NCBI GenBank assembly: GCA_003415625.1
Contig: PYIU01000002.1
Span: 1-64,000 of the forward strand
Source: Aquanectria penicillioides
Lineage: Eukaryota > Ascomycota > Sordariomycetes > Hypocreales > Nectriaceae
Direction of reading: 5' to 3'
Length of the DNA: 64,000 nt
Positions 11,047 through 22,657 of the stretch are shown here, piece after piece. Under the pieces are notes generated by a model, which saw only the letters and a list, made by a program, of their open reading frames with translations, had not been told where the DNA came from and did no database searches. Positions within the stretch are counted from its first letter, which is position 1. Each line of letters opens with the position of its first letter. The position numbers and the translations under genes are program-made.

Positions 11047-12081
11047 GCCTAATATAGAAACGGTCAATGGTGAACATCGAATATCAATGGCTGTGCAAGG
11101 ATTGTTTACCTTAAATAGTTATTGTAAGGCAAACCTTTTAGACTTTTTAGTGATAAAACAGCTATGATGACGAAAACTTTAGTGTTAATAATGATTTTTA
11201 TTGTTAGTCACCGAACAAGTATCTGGGTACATACCTCTCATATTGTGTGTCAATGTGGACTATTTTTATTGTGCATGACATTGTTGTCTCATTCACTTTT
11301 ATCCTCGATGTGAGGGATTTGGAAAGAAAAAAGAACTACATAGTATATATTACAACTCATACCAAAGTCATACCTAAAAAAGCCACAGCATCTTTTAATA
11401 GCCACATTCTGTACTAGTAGTTGTAGGCATGGCGATTATTAACTAACATTTCAGGCATGCAAGCTAATTGATATGATGGAAAGTGTAGATCCATGCAAAC
11501 TGCGCTCTGCTGTTCTTAACCACCCGTCCCGGTTAGATTACTAAATGACAGTAAAGAGATGCCTAGCCTAAAGCGCTATCGATGTGTTGTAAAGATATAT
11601 GAGAGTAAAGTTGTTGTATCAGATTCCTGCATGCATATTCTAGCCGCTGACTTGCAAACTTTCTACTCCTTTGACTGTGGTAAGACTACACTTCCGTACC
11701 AATCATGTAATCAACTGGTAGTATCTAAAAAGTGATACATTAAAGGTCACCAAATTTACATGACAACACAAGTTCCCAATTTATTATGTAAGACTGGGTA
11801 CGGAAGTGTAGTCTTATCACAGTCAAAGGGATATAGCTCCCACAATCCTCTGTTATATTGATTTAGGCCTTAAAATTTTGATCAGCTTGTTATGATTTTG
11901 ATTCCCGAACAATGGCCTTTTAGCCGCGTGATTGCATTCTTAATGGACACAGTAGAGTCTTTCCGATGTGTCTAATAAATAATACATATACACTATCTTA
12001 ATTAAGCACTAGATGTAGCATGGGCTTAGTTATAGGAGTTGAATAATTTCAGGTCAGTAAAGCTAGTCTATCAACGCGGAT
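11047..12081. other. Intergenic between converging genes, contains a MITE
   Basis: Convergent 3' flanks of the Gfo/Idh/MocA gene and the Dal5-type transporter. Apart from the MITE at 11666-11831 no feature was recognised. Confidence 0.6.
11666..11831. mobile_element. 166-bp MITE with about 33-bp terminal inverted repeats and TA flanks
   Basis: The left arm 11668-11700 is the reverse complement of the right arm 11797-11829, 33 bases with one mismatch (core ACTACACTTCCGTACC). The element is flanked on both sides by TA at equal distance (11664-11665 and 11832-11833), as expected for a Tc1/mariner-type target-site duplication. The interior of about 96 bp has no coding capacity. This is a miniature inverted-repeat transposable element, presumably moved by a transposase elsewhere. 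Confidence 0.88.
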
Positions 12082-13906
12082 CTACCACCTATACCGGAAT
12101 TTCAAAGAGTCTTCAGTATCAGTTTTGTCCATAAACTCTTCATCCTCAACTGTCATACTGTCAATAACTTCCTGAGGTGTAGACGCGTACCGTCGATCTC
12201 TTCTTCGGTTCTCGAATATGTAGTATGCTCCTAGAGCAATGTTCAAAGATAGGACCAATGCCATCGATACCAGCATAGAGCGGATACCAGTACCATAGAA
12301 TGGTGCTTCCGATGTAATGAACAGCTGTGGCGAGATGATGTTTGCCACTGAATAGGTAACAAAGACGAGACACGTTGTGGTGACCTTCTTTGTAAACCCT
12401 GCAACGTTCGATGCGATGAGACTCAGAAGCACAGTGTAGGCGGCTGGGATCGTAAGAAGTAACCACACTCCAGTACATCGACCCCATGTATTGGAGAAGG
12501 GCAGAACTGTGAGGAGGATTGCCCCAACCAAAGTAGGCAAACTGATTATAAACATGATGATCGTGCGGCCATTCTGGAAGAAATATGAGATACCACCGGC
12601 CGTCACCATCGCAACACACTCGACACCTCCAACGGGCAAGGTAAGCAAGCTAGTTGTGAGGCCCGTGAATCCCATGTCTTGGATCAGGATGGGCAAAAAG
12701 CTGCCTCCAATGTTGAGGAAGTTGCTTATTCCACCCCATAAAGCGAAAATCCAAACCTGAGGGTCGGTCAAGGCCTCGCGACACTGAGCCCATTTCCAGA
12801 CACTGGATTTCACACCGGCGCGGTTCACACGAAGACGCTCGATAGCAATGATGCGCTCGCGTTGGTTGAGGAACTTTGCATTTCCTGGGTGGTCCGGGAG
12901 AAAGAAGAATATGACGAAAGACCAAGCAATAGTCAGAGCGCCGCATATCAAGAACTGAGAGGGTCAGCCACATACTCAATAGAAACATCAATTTTTTAAC
13001 CGGTTAAAGGACATACTAAAAGCTTCCATGGCTTGATACCGGAGGTGCTATGACCAACTCCATAACTGAGAAGAGGGGCTACAATCACGGCAAGGCCAAC
13101 AAAAAAGTACCACTAAAGGATCCTGTTGTCAGCAATGCATTATATATCGTGAATATCACGTACGGCTGTACAACGCAATGCCTGCTCTTGGCCTTTATAG
13201 AACATCCCAGTAACATGTACACACAGAGGCGCAATACCTGAGGCAATGAAGTCAGCAATAGTCAAAAGTCAGGTGCAGTAAATATGACAGGCCATACCGG
13301 CTTCAAAAACACCCATAAGGAAGCGCAGTGCTGCGATTCCCGCAAAATTTTTAGCAGCTGCAGATAGCATGACAAGAGCTCCCCACATGAAGAGGGTGAC
13401 AGCGGCAAATTTTCCCATAGGTGTCTTTTGAATCAAATAATTGGCTGGGGGTTGCCCGACAAGGTAGCCGAAGTAAAACATGGTAACAGCCCAACTGCAT
13501 ACCGCAAAGTCAGCTTCAGGTCCCATCATTCACATCTCAGGGGGCAATTACCTATACTCCTGACCCACCAAGTTCAAATCGGTCCTCATACCATAGATTG
13601 CGGCATAAGAGATTGCCGCTTTATCGAGGGCTTGAAGGCCAAATGTTATACAAATCTGATAAATTAGGCAATGAATGATGATGGGATCCTACCAACCAGC
13701 AGCAATCTTACCATAGATAGAAGATAAAGATCAATTTTCCATCGAACTGTACTTTCCTCCTCTTCAGAATACTCTATATGCCCATTTTCTGCGATAAATT
13801 GCATCCCAATATCAGTCGCGGCGAGTTGAGATTTTTCAACATCCACTGTTGACACCTCAGGCGTCAAAGCGGCACCAATACCGTCGCCAATCTTCTCGGA
13901 AGACAT
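12082..13906 (-). CDS. MFS transporter, Dal5 / allantoate-permease-like (anion:cation symporter family)
   Basis: Six exons on the minus strand: 13906-13712, 13655-13552, 13494-13298, 13237-13164, 13112-13017 and 12954-12082. Together they encode 512 residues, normal for the family, and all splice sites are GT-AG and keep frame. Diagnostic stretches include DKAAISYAAIYGMRTDL, FYFGYLVGQPPANYL and KPWKLL, as in Dal5-type permeases, with about 12 membrane spans. Known members import allantoate, ureidosuccinate, nicotinate, tartrate or small peptides; the substrate here is unknown. It is divergent from the class III aminotransferase with 879 bp between the starts, which suggests shared control and a nitrogen- or amino-acid-related substrate. 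The coding sequence appears intact. Confidence 0.88.
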
Positions 13907-14785
13907 ATTGCTAGTTGAGGTAAACAAGTATGAGATTGATGTTGCGGAAATGATGGCTAGGGAGACTGAATCGGCAGTATGGTTTGATATATTATGTATT
14001 CTAACGTTGAAACCTTGCAAGACTCCATGTAGATCGATTCTAATCTGAAAAGTATTGTCTAATCTAAGCAAACTCGTATGTCGTTCGATTCCAGTTCCTT
14101 ATCTCGCCCTAGGGTTTAACAACATTTAGCGGGGTGTGGAACCCGCTTCACCCTATCTGGCTTGATATCAAACCCGGCATCATACCCTATCTCGACCATG
14201 GTTTCGAGCGGCCTCAGATTTGAGCCAATTTCGTCTATCACCGTTGAGAGGCAGCGAATTACGAGGTGCTAACTTGATGGGAAAGTATCACGGCTTGGTC
14301 TTCCGTAATGGGAGTAAGACTTTCAAGGCACGGAGAGTCACTCATTGAGAGCGATCGTACGACTAAATGGCTAATATTTTAGTGTCGCATATCGGTTAGA
14401 GGTTCTCACACAACCTTATCATTAGATACGAACTTTACCATGGAGAAAATCACTGTCCAGCTCTTTCTTGCCTGGCTTCAGTTCGACAAGCAATCACCAT
14501 GCAGACTACGCAGTCAGGGTACAGCACCTATCTCCATTACACCCTCTGCAATGATAGGGAGACATAACCCTATCTGAGGCTGATGCTTTGTTCTATTCGG
14601 GTTTGTGCAGCTTATGGCCTCGGGTTTAGAAAAGAAAACGGCCCACTTCATTATCCACCTGATCCAATGTAGCAACAATTTTACAGATATTAAGTTGATT
14701 AGAACGACCTAGATGCCTGTGGATGAGAGCAAAAAGCTAGTATCCAACCCCTCTTCTATTCTACTGCCATCCTGCTACGCCCAAG
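13907..14785. promoter_or_regulatory. Divergent promoter, transporter / aminotransferase
   Basis: Shared upstream region of two divergent genes. It contains TTATC/GATAA-type cores (for example near 14099 and 14416) that could be GATA-factor sites for nitrogen control. This is suggestive only, because such short cores are common by chance. Confidence 0.4.
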
Positions 14786-16222
14786 ATGGCACCTTCGGCA
14801 ATCATCAGTGCTACGGCCACTTCGATTCCTCTCTCCAAGGAAGTATCCTCAATTGAGCGCACGAAGAACATCGCACTCCTCCACCGCTCTCTCAAAGAGT
14901 CGCCTCATCTCGTCGAGAGCGCGTCCGGAAGCTACCTGACACTGAAAAATGGTCGCAAGATCTTGGACGGCTGTGGTGGAGCTGCTGTCGCATGTATCGG
15001 ACACAATAATAAAGAAGTAATCGAAGCTACCGCAGAACAGATGGGCAAAGTCAGTTACGTCCACACGCTCTCGTACACGACGGGGTCGGCCGAGAACCTG
15101 GCGCGATTTCTTCTGAGCGATCCGAACGCGACGTTTAAGCATGGTCTTGAAAAGGCATATTTTGTCGGCAGCGGGAGCGAAGCCAATGATGCGGCAATGA
15201 AGATGGCAAGACAATATTTCTGGGAGCAAGGTCAGGTGGAGCGCAAGTACTTCGTAGCACGCAGTCAAGCCTACCATGGGAACACGATTGGGTCCATGTC
15301 ACTTTCGTCCAACCTTGGCCGCAAGGTGCCTTATAACGACGTTCTTACATTACCTCACATTGGTCGCGTTTCGCCAGCATATGCCTACCAGTACCAAGAT
15401 GTGGCCGAGACCGAGGATCAATTTTGCCGTCGGCTGGTGGACGAGATCGAGCAAGAGTTTCAACGCCTTGGCCCCAATAATGTCATTGCCTTCGTTGCCG
15501 AGCCTATCGTTGGTGCCACGGCTGGGTGTGTAGCTGCGCCAAGGGGCTACTTCACAGCCGTGAGAACTATTTGCGACAAATATGGAATATTGCTTCTGCT
15601 GGATGAGGTCATGTGTGGTATGGGTCGAACTGGATCATATTTTGCTTTCGAGCAAGAGGGAGTTGACCCTGACATTGTGACCATCGGGAAGGGCCTCAGC
15701 GGAGGATATGCACCAATCGCTGCCATTTTGATCCACAAGAAGCTGATAGACGTGCTACGGAATGGTACGACCGCTTTCAACCACGGACACACGTACCAAG
15801 CACATCCCGTCACCTGTGCAACCGCCCTGAAAGTTCAGCAAATTGTGCGGAGAGACGGATTGGTAGCACAATGCGCAGCTAAAGGGGAGCTTCTTGAACG
15901 GATGCTGCGCGATTCACTGGCCTCTTTTAAGTATGTCGGCAATATCAGAGGCCGCGGGTTGTTCTGGGGCGTGGAGTTTGTCCAGGACAAGGCAACTAAG
16001 AAATCTTTTGATCCATCTTTGGGATTTGGCTTGCGCGTTCAGCATGCTGCATTCGATTTGGGTGTTGCGTTGTATCCAGGGTCTGCCACAGTTGACGGCG
16101 TCAGAGGCGACCATGTCATTATCTCGCCTCCTTACAATTCGTCAGCAGAGGAGTTGAGAGTTATTGTGAACATATTGCAGGATGCATATTTGTCTCAGGA
16201 GCGTTACGTTGATAGCTTATAG
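14786..16222 (+). CDS. Class III pyridoxal-phosphate aminotransferase
   Basis: A single intact frame of 478 residues. It has the fold-type I class III hallmarks: YFVGSGSEANDAAMKMAR (phosphate-binding region), YHGNTIGSMS, LLLLDEVMCGMGRTGSYFAF (aspartate contacting the PLP ring) and TIGKGLSGGYAPIAA with the lysine that forms the Schiff base. Class III enzymes include 4-aminobutyrate, acetylornithine and omega-amino-acid:pyruvate transaminases; the precise amino donor cannot be read here. The divergent Dal5-type transporter suggests a nitrogen-scavenging pair. The N-terminus has no clear targeting signal, so it is probably cytosolic. The start was chosen as the first ATG, which gives normal family length. 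Confidence 0.93.
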   Translation: MAPSAIISATATSIPLSKEVSSIERTKNIALLHRSLKESPHLVESASGSYLTLKNGRKILDGCGGAAVACIGHNNKEVIEATAEQMGKVSYVHTLSYTTGSAENLARFLLSDPNATFKHGLEKAYFVGSGSEANDAAMKMARQYFWEQGQVERKYFVARSQAYHGNTIGSMSLSSNLGRKVPYNDVLTLPHIGRVSPAYAYQYQDVAETEDQFCRRLVDEIEQEFQRLGPNNVIAFVAEPIVGATAGCVAAPRGYFTAVRTICDKYGILLLLDEVMCGMGRTGSYFAFEQEGVDPDIVTIGKGLSGGYAPIAAILIHKKLIDVLRNGTTAFNHGHTYQAHPVTCATALKVQQIVRRDGLVAQCAAKGELLERMLRDSLASFKYVGNIRGRGLFWGVEFVQDKATKKSFDPSLGFGLRVQHAAFDLGVALYPGSATVDGVRGDHVIISPPYNSSAEELRVIVNILQDAYLSQERYVDSL

Positions 16223-16669
16223 TTTTTAAATAACAGAGCTTAGAGAGTGATTATAGAATGTAGTGTTATTATTCTAGGATGTAAACCGATGGAGGTTCTG
16301 CAACGCGCTAATTTTGCTGCCCGACTATGCGTATTAAACTAAAGTTAAAAGGTTATGTTGCATTTATCCGAATCTATGTTTGTATGTGACTCACCATATA
16401 AGAGTGAAGCGGCGTGAAATACCCCTCGGAACTGACCAGTGAATCTGATTTCATTGGAATCAAACACCCGTGACAATTATGTCACCGTAAGCCGGGTAGT
16501 AGGTGATGCCAAACAATCTGTTCTCCTATTCCTATTCATCTCATAAACAGGGCAGCGAGAAGAATCGAAATCAGTCATTATCAAACGAGAGGGAGATTTG
16601 GCATGGGGCGAATTGTTAAAAGCGTTGATTGTGGCACCCGTTAACATGAATTTCCATTTTTAATGCCTT
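16223..16669. other. Intergenic between converging genes
   Basis: Convergent 3' flanks of the aminotransferase and the CMD-like gene; nothing else recognised. Confidence 0.5.
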
Positions 16670-17485
16670 TCATACCAAATGCTCTCTCATAACTTCTGCA
16701 ATATCTGGCACACCACCTTTCAACTCCAGGCCAATCACGTCGATCGCACCTTTCGCTACCCTCAATGCTTCCAGAATTTCTCCCTTGGTGCCGTTGTTTC
16801 TCATCAAACCTCTCATGTGCCATTTCACCTGCTGGGGCACATCCATCGGCAGGAGTGATGCAATAGTAGTCATGGACGTCTCAATAGGAGATAGAATTTT
16901 AGTCTCTGACAGATATAGACCATATTCCATATGAACGGTCAAAACCCCTGGGCGATAAAATCTTAACACGGTAATTCTTCATTTGGATCGATCGACTTAC
17001 GAAGGTCAGGGAATAGCCGATCCATTGGCTCGAGTATGGCAGGCACATCTTTACGATAAATATTCTCGAAATACTTTAATCCTCGCTCAGTAAGATCAAG
17101 TGGATTCGTCACATCCGCTCTGACTACCTCTCGGTCAATGCTCTCCTCGTCCTTGAGGACATTAGCTAGTGCGTAAAAGACATTCAGAGCTCGAGGAACG
17201 CCAAATAACCATGTGCCTTTCAAGAGGGCTTCCTTCATTCGCCGAAGGATCACCAGTCTTGCGGGGGCATTTTCAGAATGAGGTTTGACGGCGCGTAGAT
17301 ACACTGTCGGTACGGCAGAGGGATAATTTGCCGCGGCAAATGCGCAAGTCTATTATGTTAGAGGATAGATGATCAGACACTGGAAAGGAGCTTACCAGGA
17401 GACTTGGCCACAACGCTAGGGGGTCCTCATTGCCGGGTTTCGATGCCACGCGGTCAATGAAATCAGCGACTTTGGAATCCGCCAT
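16670..17485 (-). CDS. Carboxymuconolactone-decarboxylase-like (AhpD/CMD fold) protein
   Basis: Three exons, 17485-17396, 17349-17001 and 16947-16670, encode 238 residues. The introns have clean signals (GTAAGC...AATAG and GTAAGT...CCCAG) and the joined protein reads continuously through LFPDLRVLTVHMEYG. The C-terminal half carries the CMD-like helix pair, YLSETKILSPIETSMTTIASL and VKWHMRGLMRNNGTKGEI. No CXXC pair of the AhpD peroxidase type is present, so a decarboxylase-like or unknown role is more likely than peroxide reduction. Authentic CMDs act in the protocatechuate branch of aromatic degradation, but fungal members of this large family are mostly uncharacterised. It lies 155 bp from the 3' end of the convergent-reading frame set of the Zn2Cys6 regulator, which is on the same strand upstream. 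Confidence 0.8.
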
Positions 17486-17578
17486 GATGATTATTGTTGG
17501 AATGCTTCAATTTCGAATACTGTTTACACAAGTGAGTGAGGAAAGATGAGCAGTGTGTTGCAGTTATTGTCTCTCGCA

Positions 17579-19757
17579 TCATCGACATTTAAACCAACTG
17601 AAAGCCGAGACCCGAATCGGTATCGGAGTGGTCCATCCGTTAGATAGGGTTGAAATCAAACTCGCCCCACATCGGCCAGAGATCGTTCCAGGGATCATAG
17701 CCAATGGTATTACCCACCTGGATATGGTCGACCTCAAAAGTATCTTGTGGCTGTACTGGTCTGGATACGCCGCTTGCGGAGAACTCGTGACGGCGTATGG
17801 CTGCGACGTGGTCCAATTCCAATTGTTGAGGCATCTTTTCTCCCATGCCGCGGCTAGATTCTTGGGGAAAGCGATCATGGGGGTTGGCGAGGCTCCCACA
17901 TGATCGTGGATGGAGGCTTCCAAAGCAAGAAAGTCGCAGCGCGTTTTCCCGTGAAACTGTTCTTGGTCACTAATAGCTCTTTGATACAGCCGCTGGGTGC
18001 GTTCAATGGTCAACCACTACACATTGCGTTAGTGGGGGGTGGTAATTGTTTTAAGAGCCTCACCCATCTGTTTCCCATTTTCCAAAGACATCTGAATTCA
18101 TCGAGGTGGGCAATGTCTAGCTTTGCCATGGCGGTGGCGTTGGGGCTCCTTCCCAGATTCATTTTCGGAAACGCCGTCACGTACAAGTTCATTGTGGCTG
18201 CAGAGAATGCACAAAGGCCTGAGAATGGCCTCAGTAGCGGACTGTCGAACTCGGCGAGTTCCTGAAGGATCTTTGTGATGGCTTCTGCACTATAAAATAG
18301 TTCTCTTGCTCTATCGCTCCACCAATTTGGGGGTGCCACAGTTGAAAGAGCAGGAGGATCTACCGGGCCCTGGGGTTTCGAGTCGATAGTCGGAAGAAAT
18401 GGGATATATTCCCGATTCAAGAAAAGAATGCTATTTGATGTTAATCTTGTTAGATTAGAAACATGAAGAAGACAATACCTGAGGTAGTATACTAAGTTGA
18501 TATAGGCGAATGACTCGCCTTGGCCTAATGATACATTGACAGAAATTGGACTAGACGGATACTTTAGACGATCGCTCTGCGATGCTCTCCAGTTTTCCAG
18601 ACTATCGTAAATTCTTCGCCAGCGCGAGGTGTGAACCCAGGGACAATTTTCGAAATTGGTCATTCCGGGTTGTTTTCTTCCACCTTCGATGATAAACTCA
18701 CGTGTTTGTGCCCATATATCGAAACCCCTGATCAGGACACAATAGTAATTATCAATGGTGCCTAGCGACCGTAAAATACTGGGGTTGTCTCGTAGATCTC
18801 TAAATGTATAACTCAATGGGGGAGGGGACCCAAATGCAAAGTCTTGATCCCCACTGGGTAGAGGCGTAGATATTTTATCTATTGAAATAGCAGCCGATTG
18901 GGTTCTACCACAGGAGACAAGGCGATCCATGATGAAGCATCCCCAAATTTGCGATTTTGAACCTGACGATCTGTTTCCGTGGACGCATGGTCCGCCATGA
19001 AAACACTGAGGCATTGCATCATCCTAGTGGCCATTCCTGGAGAGAAACACTTATCAGAAAATCTTACAAATGACATTTGGGTGCCTACCACTATACATCC
19101 AGGCTCCGTAACCATTGCCGTCACCCCACTCATACATGGACATTGTTAATAGTGCATGAACAGTGATCATACTTGGTGCATCCATGGGTACATGAGACAG
19201 GCATCCCCGAGCATAATTAGCGTAGTCCTCTTCAGCAAATCTGTCAGATTGGCTACGAGGCGTGAATCGTCGGCATGTTGCGAGCATAGCAGCAATTTGA
19301 ACCTCGTGTTTTTTAGTTGCTGCGGTGAAAGTGGAGAGTTGCACAAACGATAGCTCGGGGAACTTTCGACGGAATAGGCTAGCAGCCTTCAAAATGAGTG
19401 ATTGTGGTACTTGATCACTGATGTTTTCAAGAGGCTGAGATGGTCGAGGGCTTTGGTTAACCGGAGTAGCCCCCGTGGTGTCAGCACTGCTGTCCTGGAT
19501 CCGTGGCATATTTTCTATCTCCCTTCGTCTTACGCGATGGCGTAATGTTGTTGAGCTAAAAGGTCCGGATAGGGTGCAGACTCCTAATTCTGTTCTCCCA
19601 GCCTTCAGACAACTCCGACAAGGCGAGTTGCCATCGTGCACGCATTTGATCTTAGAACGCCTAGATGATGTCAGGCTCGAGGATACTACGAGCCGAGAAG
19701 CGAGTGGTTCATGGTATCTCACCTGCACCAAGCGCAAGCAATCGTCGTCTTGGCCAT
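17579..19757 (-). CDS. Zn2Cys6 transcription factor with fungal-specific TF domain, frameshifted copy
   Basis: Start chosen at ATG 19757. This gives the short first exon MAKTTIACAWC, which completes the zinc cluster after splicing (19757-19723, then 19660-19089): ACAWCRRSKIKC ... PCRSCLKAG. Exons 19036-18479, 18430-18064 and 18016 onwards carry the fungal-specific TF domain (WGCFIMDRLVSCG, NREYIPFLP, GLCAFSAATMNLY). The protein is paralogous to the regulator at 33670-35946 and shares its intron positions. In the third exon, one T is missing from the run at about 18947 (minus strand), shifting the frame just before WGCFIMDR. The C-terminus is unclear: the current frame ends at 17579, while another frame ends acidic at 17640 (WNDLWPMWGEFDFNPI), so a further intron or indel is likely. 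Possibly a decayed or alternately assembled gene. Confidence 0.78.
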
Positions 19758-20804
19758 TCTCCAACTCATCTCTCGGTTGTCGCGTTGCTGGTGATTCCAC
19801 TGTGTCAGAACATGGAATATCAAACTGTCAACGAAATGTAGCCCTGGACTGGTATTTCGGAATTCAAACTCGACTATCTCGCGTTTCGCCGGGTTAGCTA
19901 CAATCGCGTAAGCTCATACTTGCCCGATCTCCATCCAGATAAGATGGGTCGACGCACTAAGCCTTGTAAGGCTTTGCAAGTGAGAGACAGTTCCTGTTGA
20001 TAGTTATTGCGCATGACTTGCACACCAAGGTCTTACGTCACAAAAATAGTTATTAGCCACATTAATCTATATTACTAAATTTCCCGGTATTAAGCTGTGG
20101 AATCGACTATCTTACGATTAGGGCCCTGCAGACTTTTTAATACAACTGTCAGTGTAGAGTATGCTATGCTATGTTATCCTATCCACCCTGCTGTTTAGCA
20201 TAAAAGGAAGCATGTAAGAATAAGTTATGATATGACAAAAGCATCAAGGCGAAAATATGGAAATACATCACTTCCTGTCATTGTTTGAGATCTGAGTATG
20301 GTCCTTTAATTTACAATCGCCTATTTCTCTTGCATCGAGATCCTGTATCTTATTCATTGTCGTTGTCATAGCAGAGTATTTAAAAGAAACAATTGGAAAA
20401 TGAATTTGGGGATAACAAAAGCTATTACGACAGTTTTGGCTAGGCGATAAGACAAGAACAATGTTGTATGAGTAATTATGAAAGGGAAAGGCATATCAAT
20501 CCAGCTTGGTTGGTAGTTTTTCCGTTTTGAGCACCACAATTAGTTAGTCAAATGCCCTAATCTTTGGGAAGGCCCGGTTGCCGCCAACATTACCACACTA
20601 TTTTGGATAGTAGAATGGGCCACAAAGATCACTCGAAATATCTGGAGCCGTAATGGTTGCCGCATTAACCCCTGGCTCTATTTTCCCAAAGTTGATCGCC
20701 GTAGCCCTTAGCTATGTCTAACTCACCGTGCCAAAAACCCAATGAATATATAAACTATATACACTGTTTCATATGTGCAAGGCACAAACCCTCACCCGTG
20801 TACT
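19758..20804. other. Intergenic, no gene seen
   Basis: Promoter of the Zn2Cys6 gene and 3' flank of the first carboxylesterase. A short ATGCT/ATGTT-rich run lies near 20155-20185. Nothing else recognised. Confidence 0.5.
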
Positions 20805-22657
20805 TCATTGACCTCTACCAGCTTGAGTCTCAATCAAATAATCAATCGCCTCCTTTCTATAATCATCATCCTCGGTATATAAGCCACTGGTGTTAAATAC
20901 AAGATTAACACCATTATTTCGTGTATTGTACTGAGGCCAGTTTGCAAACTTTTGACCGTGACTATTTGGGTCGAGTGTGGTTATGAATGCCACAGTCATG
21001 GATGATGCTATTGTTCGAAGCCGAGCTCGAGCCTCACCCGGGCCAATCCAAGGGTTAGTGTCGTTCCCAGGAAGGTTGAAGGTGAAAGGCCAATTGGCAA
21101 CGTGACCCGCACCGAGATAAGCAGCGGGGGCGGTCGTTGGGGAAGAATACGAAGGCGTACCCCAGACAAACTTGTAGACAGGTGCTCCTGCTGCTGAGAA
21201 TACCCGGGCGTCTTGTCTTGCATTGCTGTTCCAAGTAACATCGCCAGAAATCACAGATTGGCGCTTATACATGTAACCGTGCGACGCGAAGCGGTCTGAG
21301 CCAGTTCCAGTAGGGAGACCTTGGGCAGGATCGTCGGGATAAAGCTCGAAAACTTTCTTCCATGTTGTGTTGGACATGGTGAACCCGGAGCCATACATAA
21401 GTCCATGGGATATGATGTCCTCTTCTGTATTGCAACTTTCAATTCCGAAAGCCGTACCCTCGTCAAGACCTCCACCAAGCATGAGTGGAACCTTGTGAAA
21501 CTTCCCGAGCTGCTTGGCTCGACCACCCACCATTGGCATAAAATTGCCATCAACAGTAGCGAAGAAGAAGGACTTCAGGTTTTGGGTGGCTAGATCTTCG
21601 TATGGTGCCTTTCGGAGACAATCTAACTGGCTGGAAGATTCTGTACAGTTCACGCTGGCTACGAGCTGATCGTACATTGGCTGATACCAATCTGTCGAGT
21701 TTGCTAATAAAGGATCTCAGCAGTGATATAACTTGTGCAAGTTAAGAAATAGATGACTTACATGCAATACCATTTGAAGATCCACTGTTCTGTATCGCTG
21801 CTCTGAACGGTGGTTTGCCCTCACCGCCGTAAGCGAAAACTTGCCAGGCTACCATATCTGCACCGCTAATATCATAATAAGAGGATGTTCCTGGCAGCGA
21901 ATAAAATTTGTGTTCGAAGCGAGTACTTACGAAGATTGGCCCATCAATGTAACTTTATCAGGATCTCCCCCGAAACCCTTGATGTTCTCCTGAATCCAAT
22001 CAAGTGCCATCCGCGCGTCATAGATTCCGGCGTTCAATTCTCCCGCATTCTAAATGAAGTATTAGACTCTGTACCAGACGGGGATGTAGTGGGTGCTTTG
22101 GCTTCAAGGACTTCACGTACTTGAACATCTCGACTTGTCAAAAATCCGAAAGCTCCTTTACGGAAATTCAGGGCAATGCCCATAATCGGCTGGCCCATCT
22201 TGACGGATCGCTGAACAAGCCAAGTCAAGTTAGCATTTGGATTTGCAGCGGAACCCATTTGCCCGGCACCAGCGTAGAATTGAACTACGATCGGTAGCCC
22301 AGTGGTGGGATAACCACTTGACGGTCGCACAATGTTCATGTTCAAACAGTCTTCATTCATGGAGTAAAGCGTAGCATTGTCCCAACCTGGACATGTATAT
22401 CCGAACTCGGTAGCGTTACGAATTTCAGTAAATGTGCTATTCAGAGACCTAGGATGACGGAAGCGGAGGTCTGCAACAGGTGGCTGAGCATATGGTATGC
22501 CGAGAAACAGGTCTTGGGCGAGTTCAGGAAGAGTAATCCCGTAGTAGGTTCCGTTTTTTGCGTATCCATACGGTCGGCCACTGGTTTTGGTCGATGATGG
22601 GACAGCTGCTACAATGGCAAATGATACCCAACCTTTGAGTAGCGTTGTTAGATGCAT
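20805..22657 (-). CDS. Secreted type-B carboxylesterase / lipase
   Basis: Four exons, 22657-22121, 22049-21931, 21865-21762 and 21703-20805, give 552 residues. The start at 22657 is preferred because [19 protein letters not shown] forms a signal peptide; the longer upstream frame begins with a lysine-rich run and is unlikely. Family marks are [41 protein letters not shown] and the nucleophile elbow GQSSG, completed exactly across an intron. GQSSG replaces the more usual GESAG but keeps the catalytic serine. Type-B esterases of this branch cleave carboxylic esters, including lipids and plant cell-wall esters. It is divergent from a second type-B esterase, 733 bp away. Several N-glycosylation sites (NXT/S) agree with secretion. 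Confidence 0.9.

Noticed and set aside
12161..12991. Overlapping minus-strand frames within the transporter exon
   Set aside because: They are out-of-frame shadows of the Dal5-type transporter without conserved motifs.
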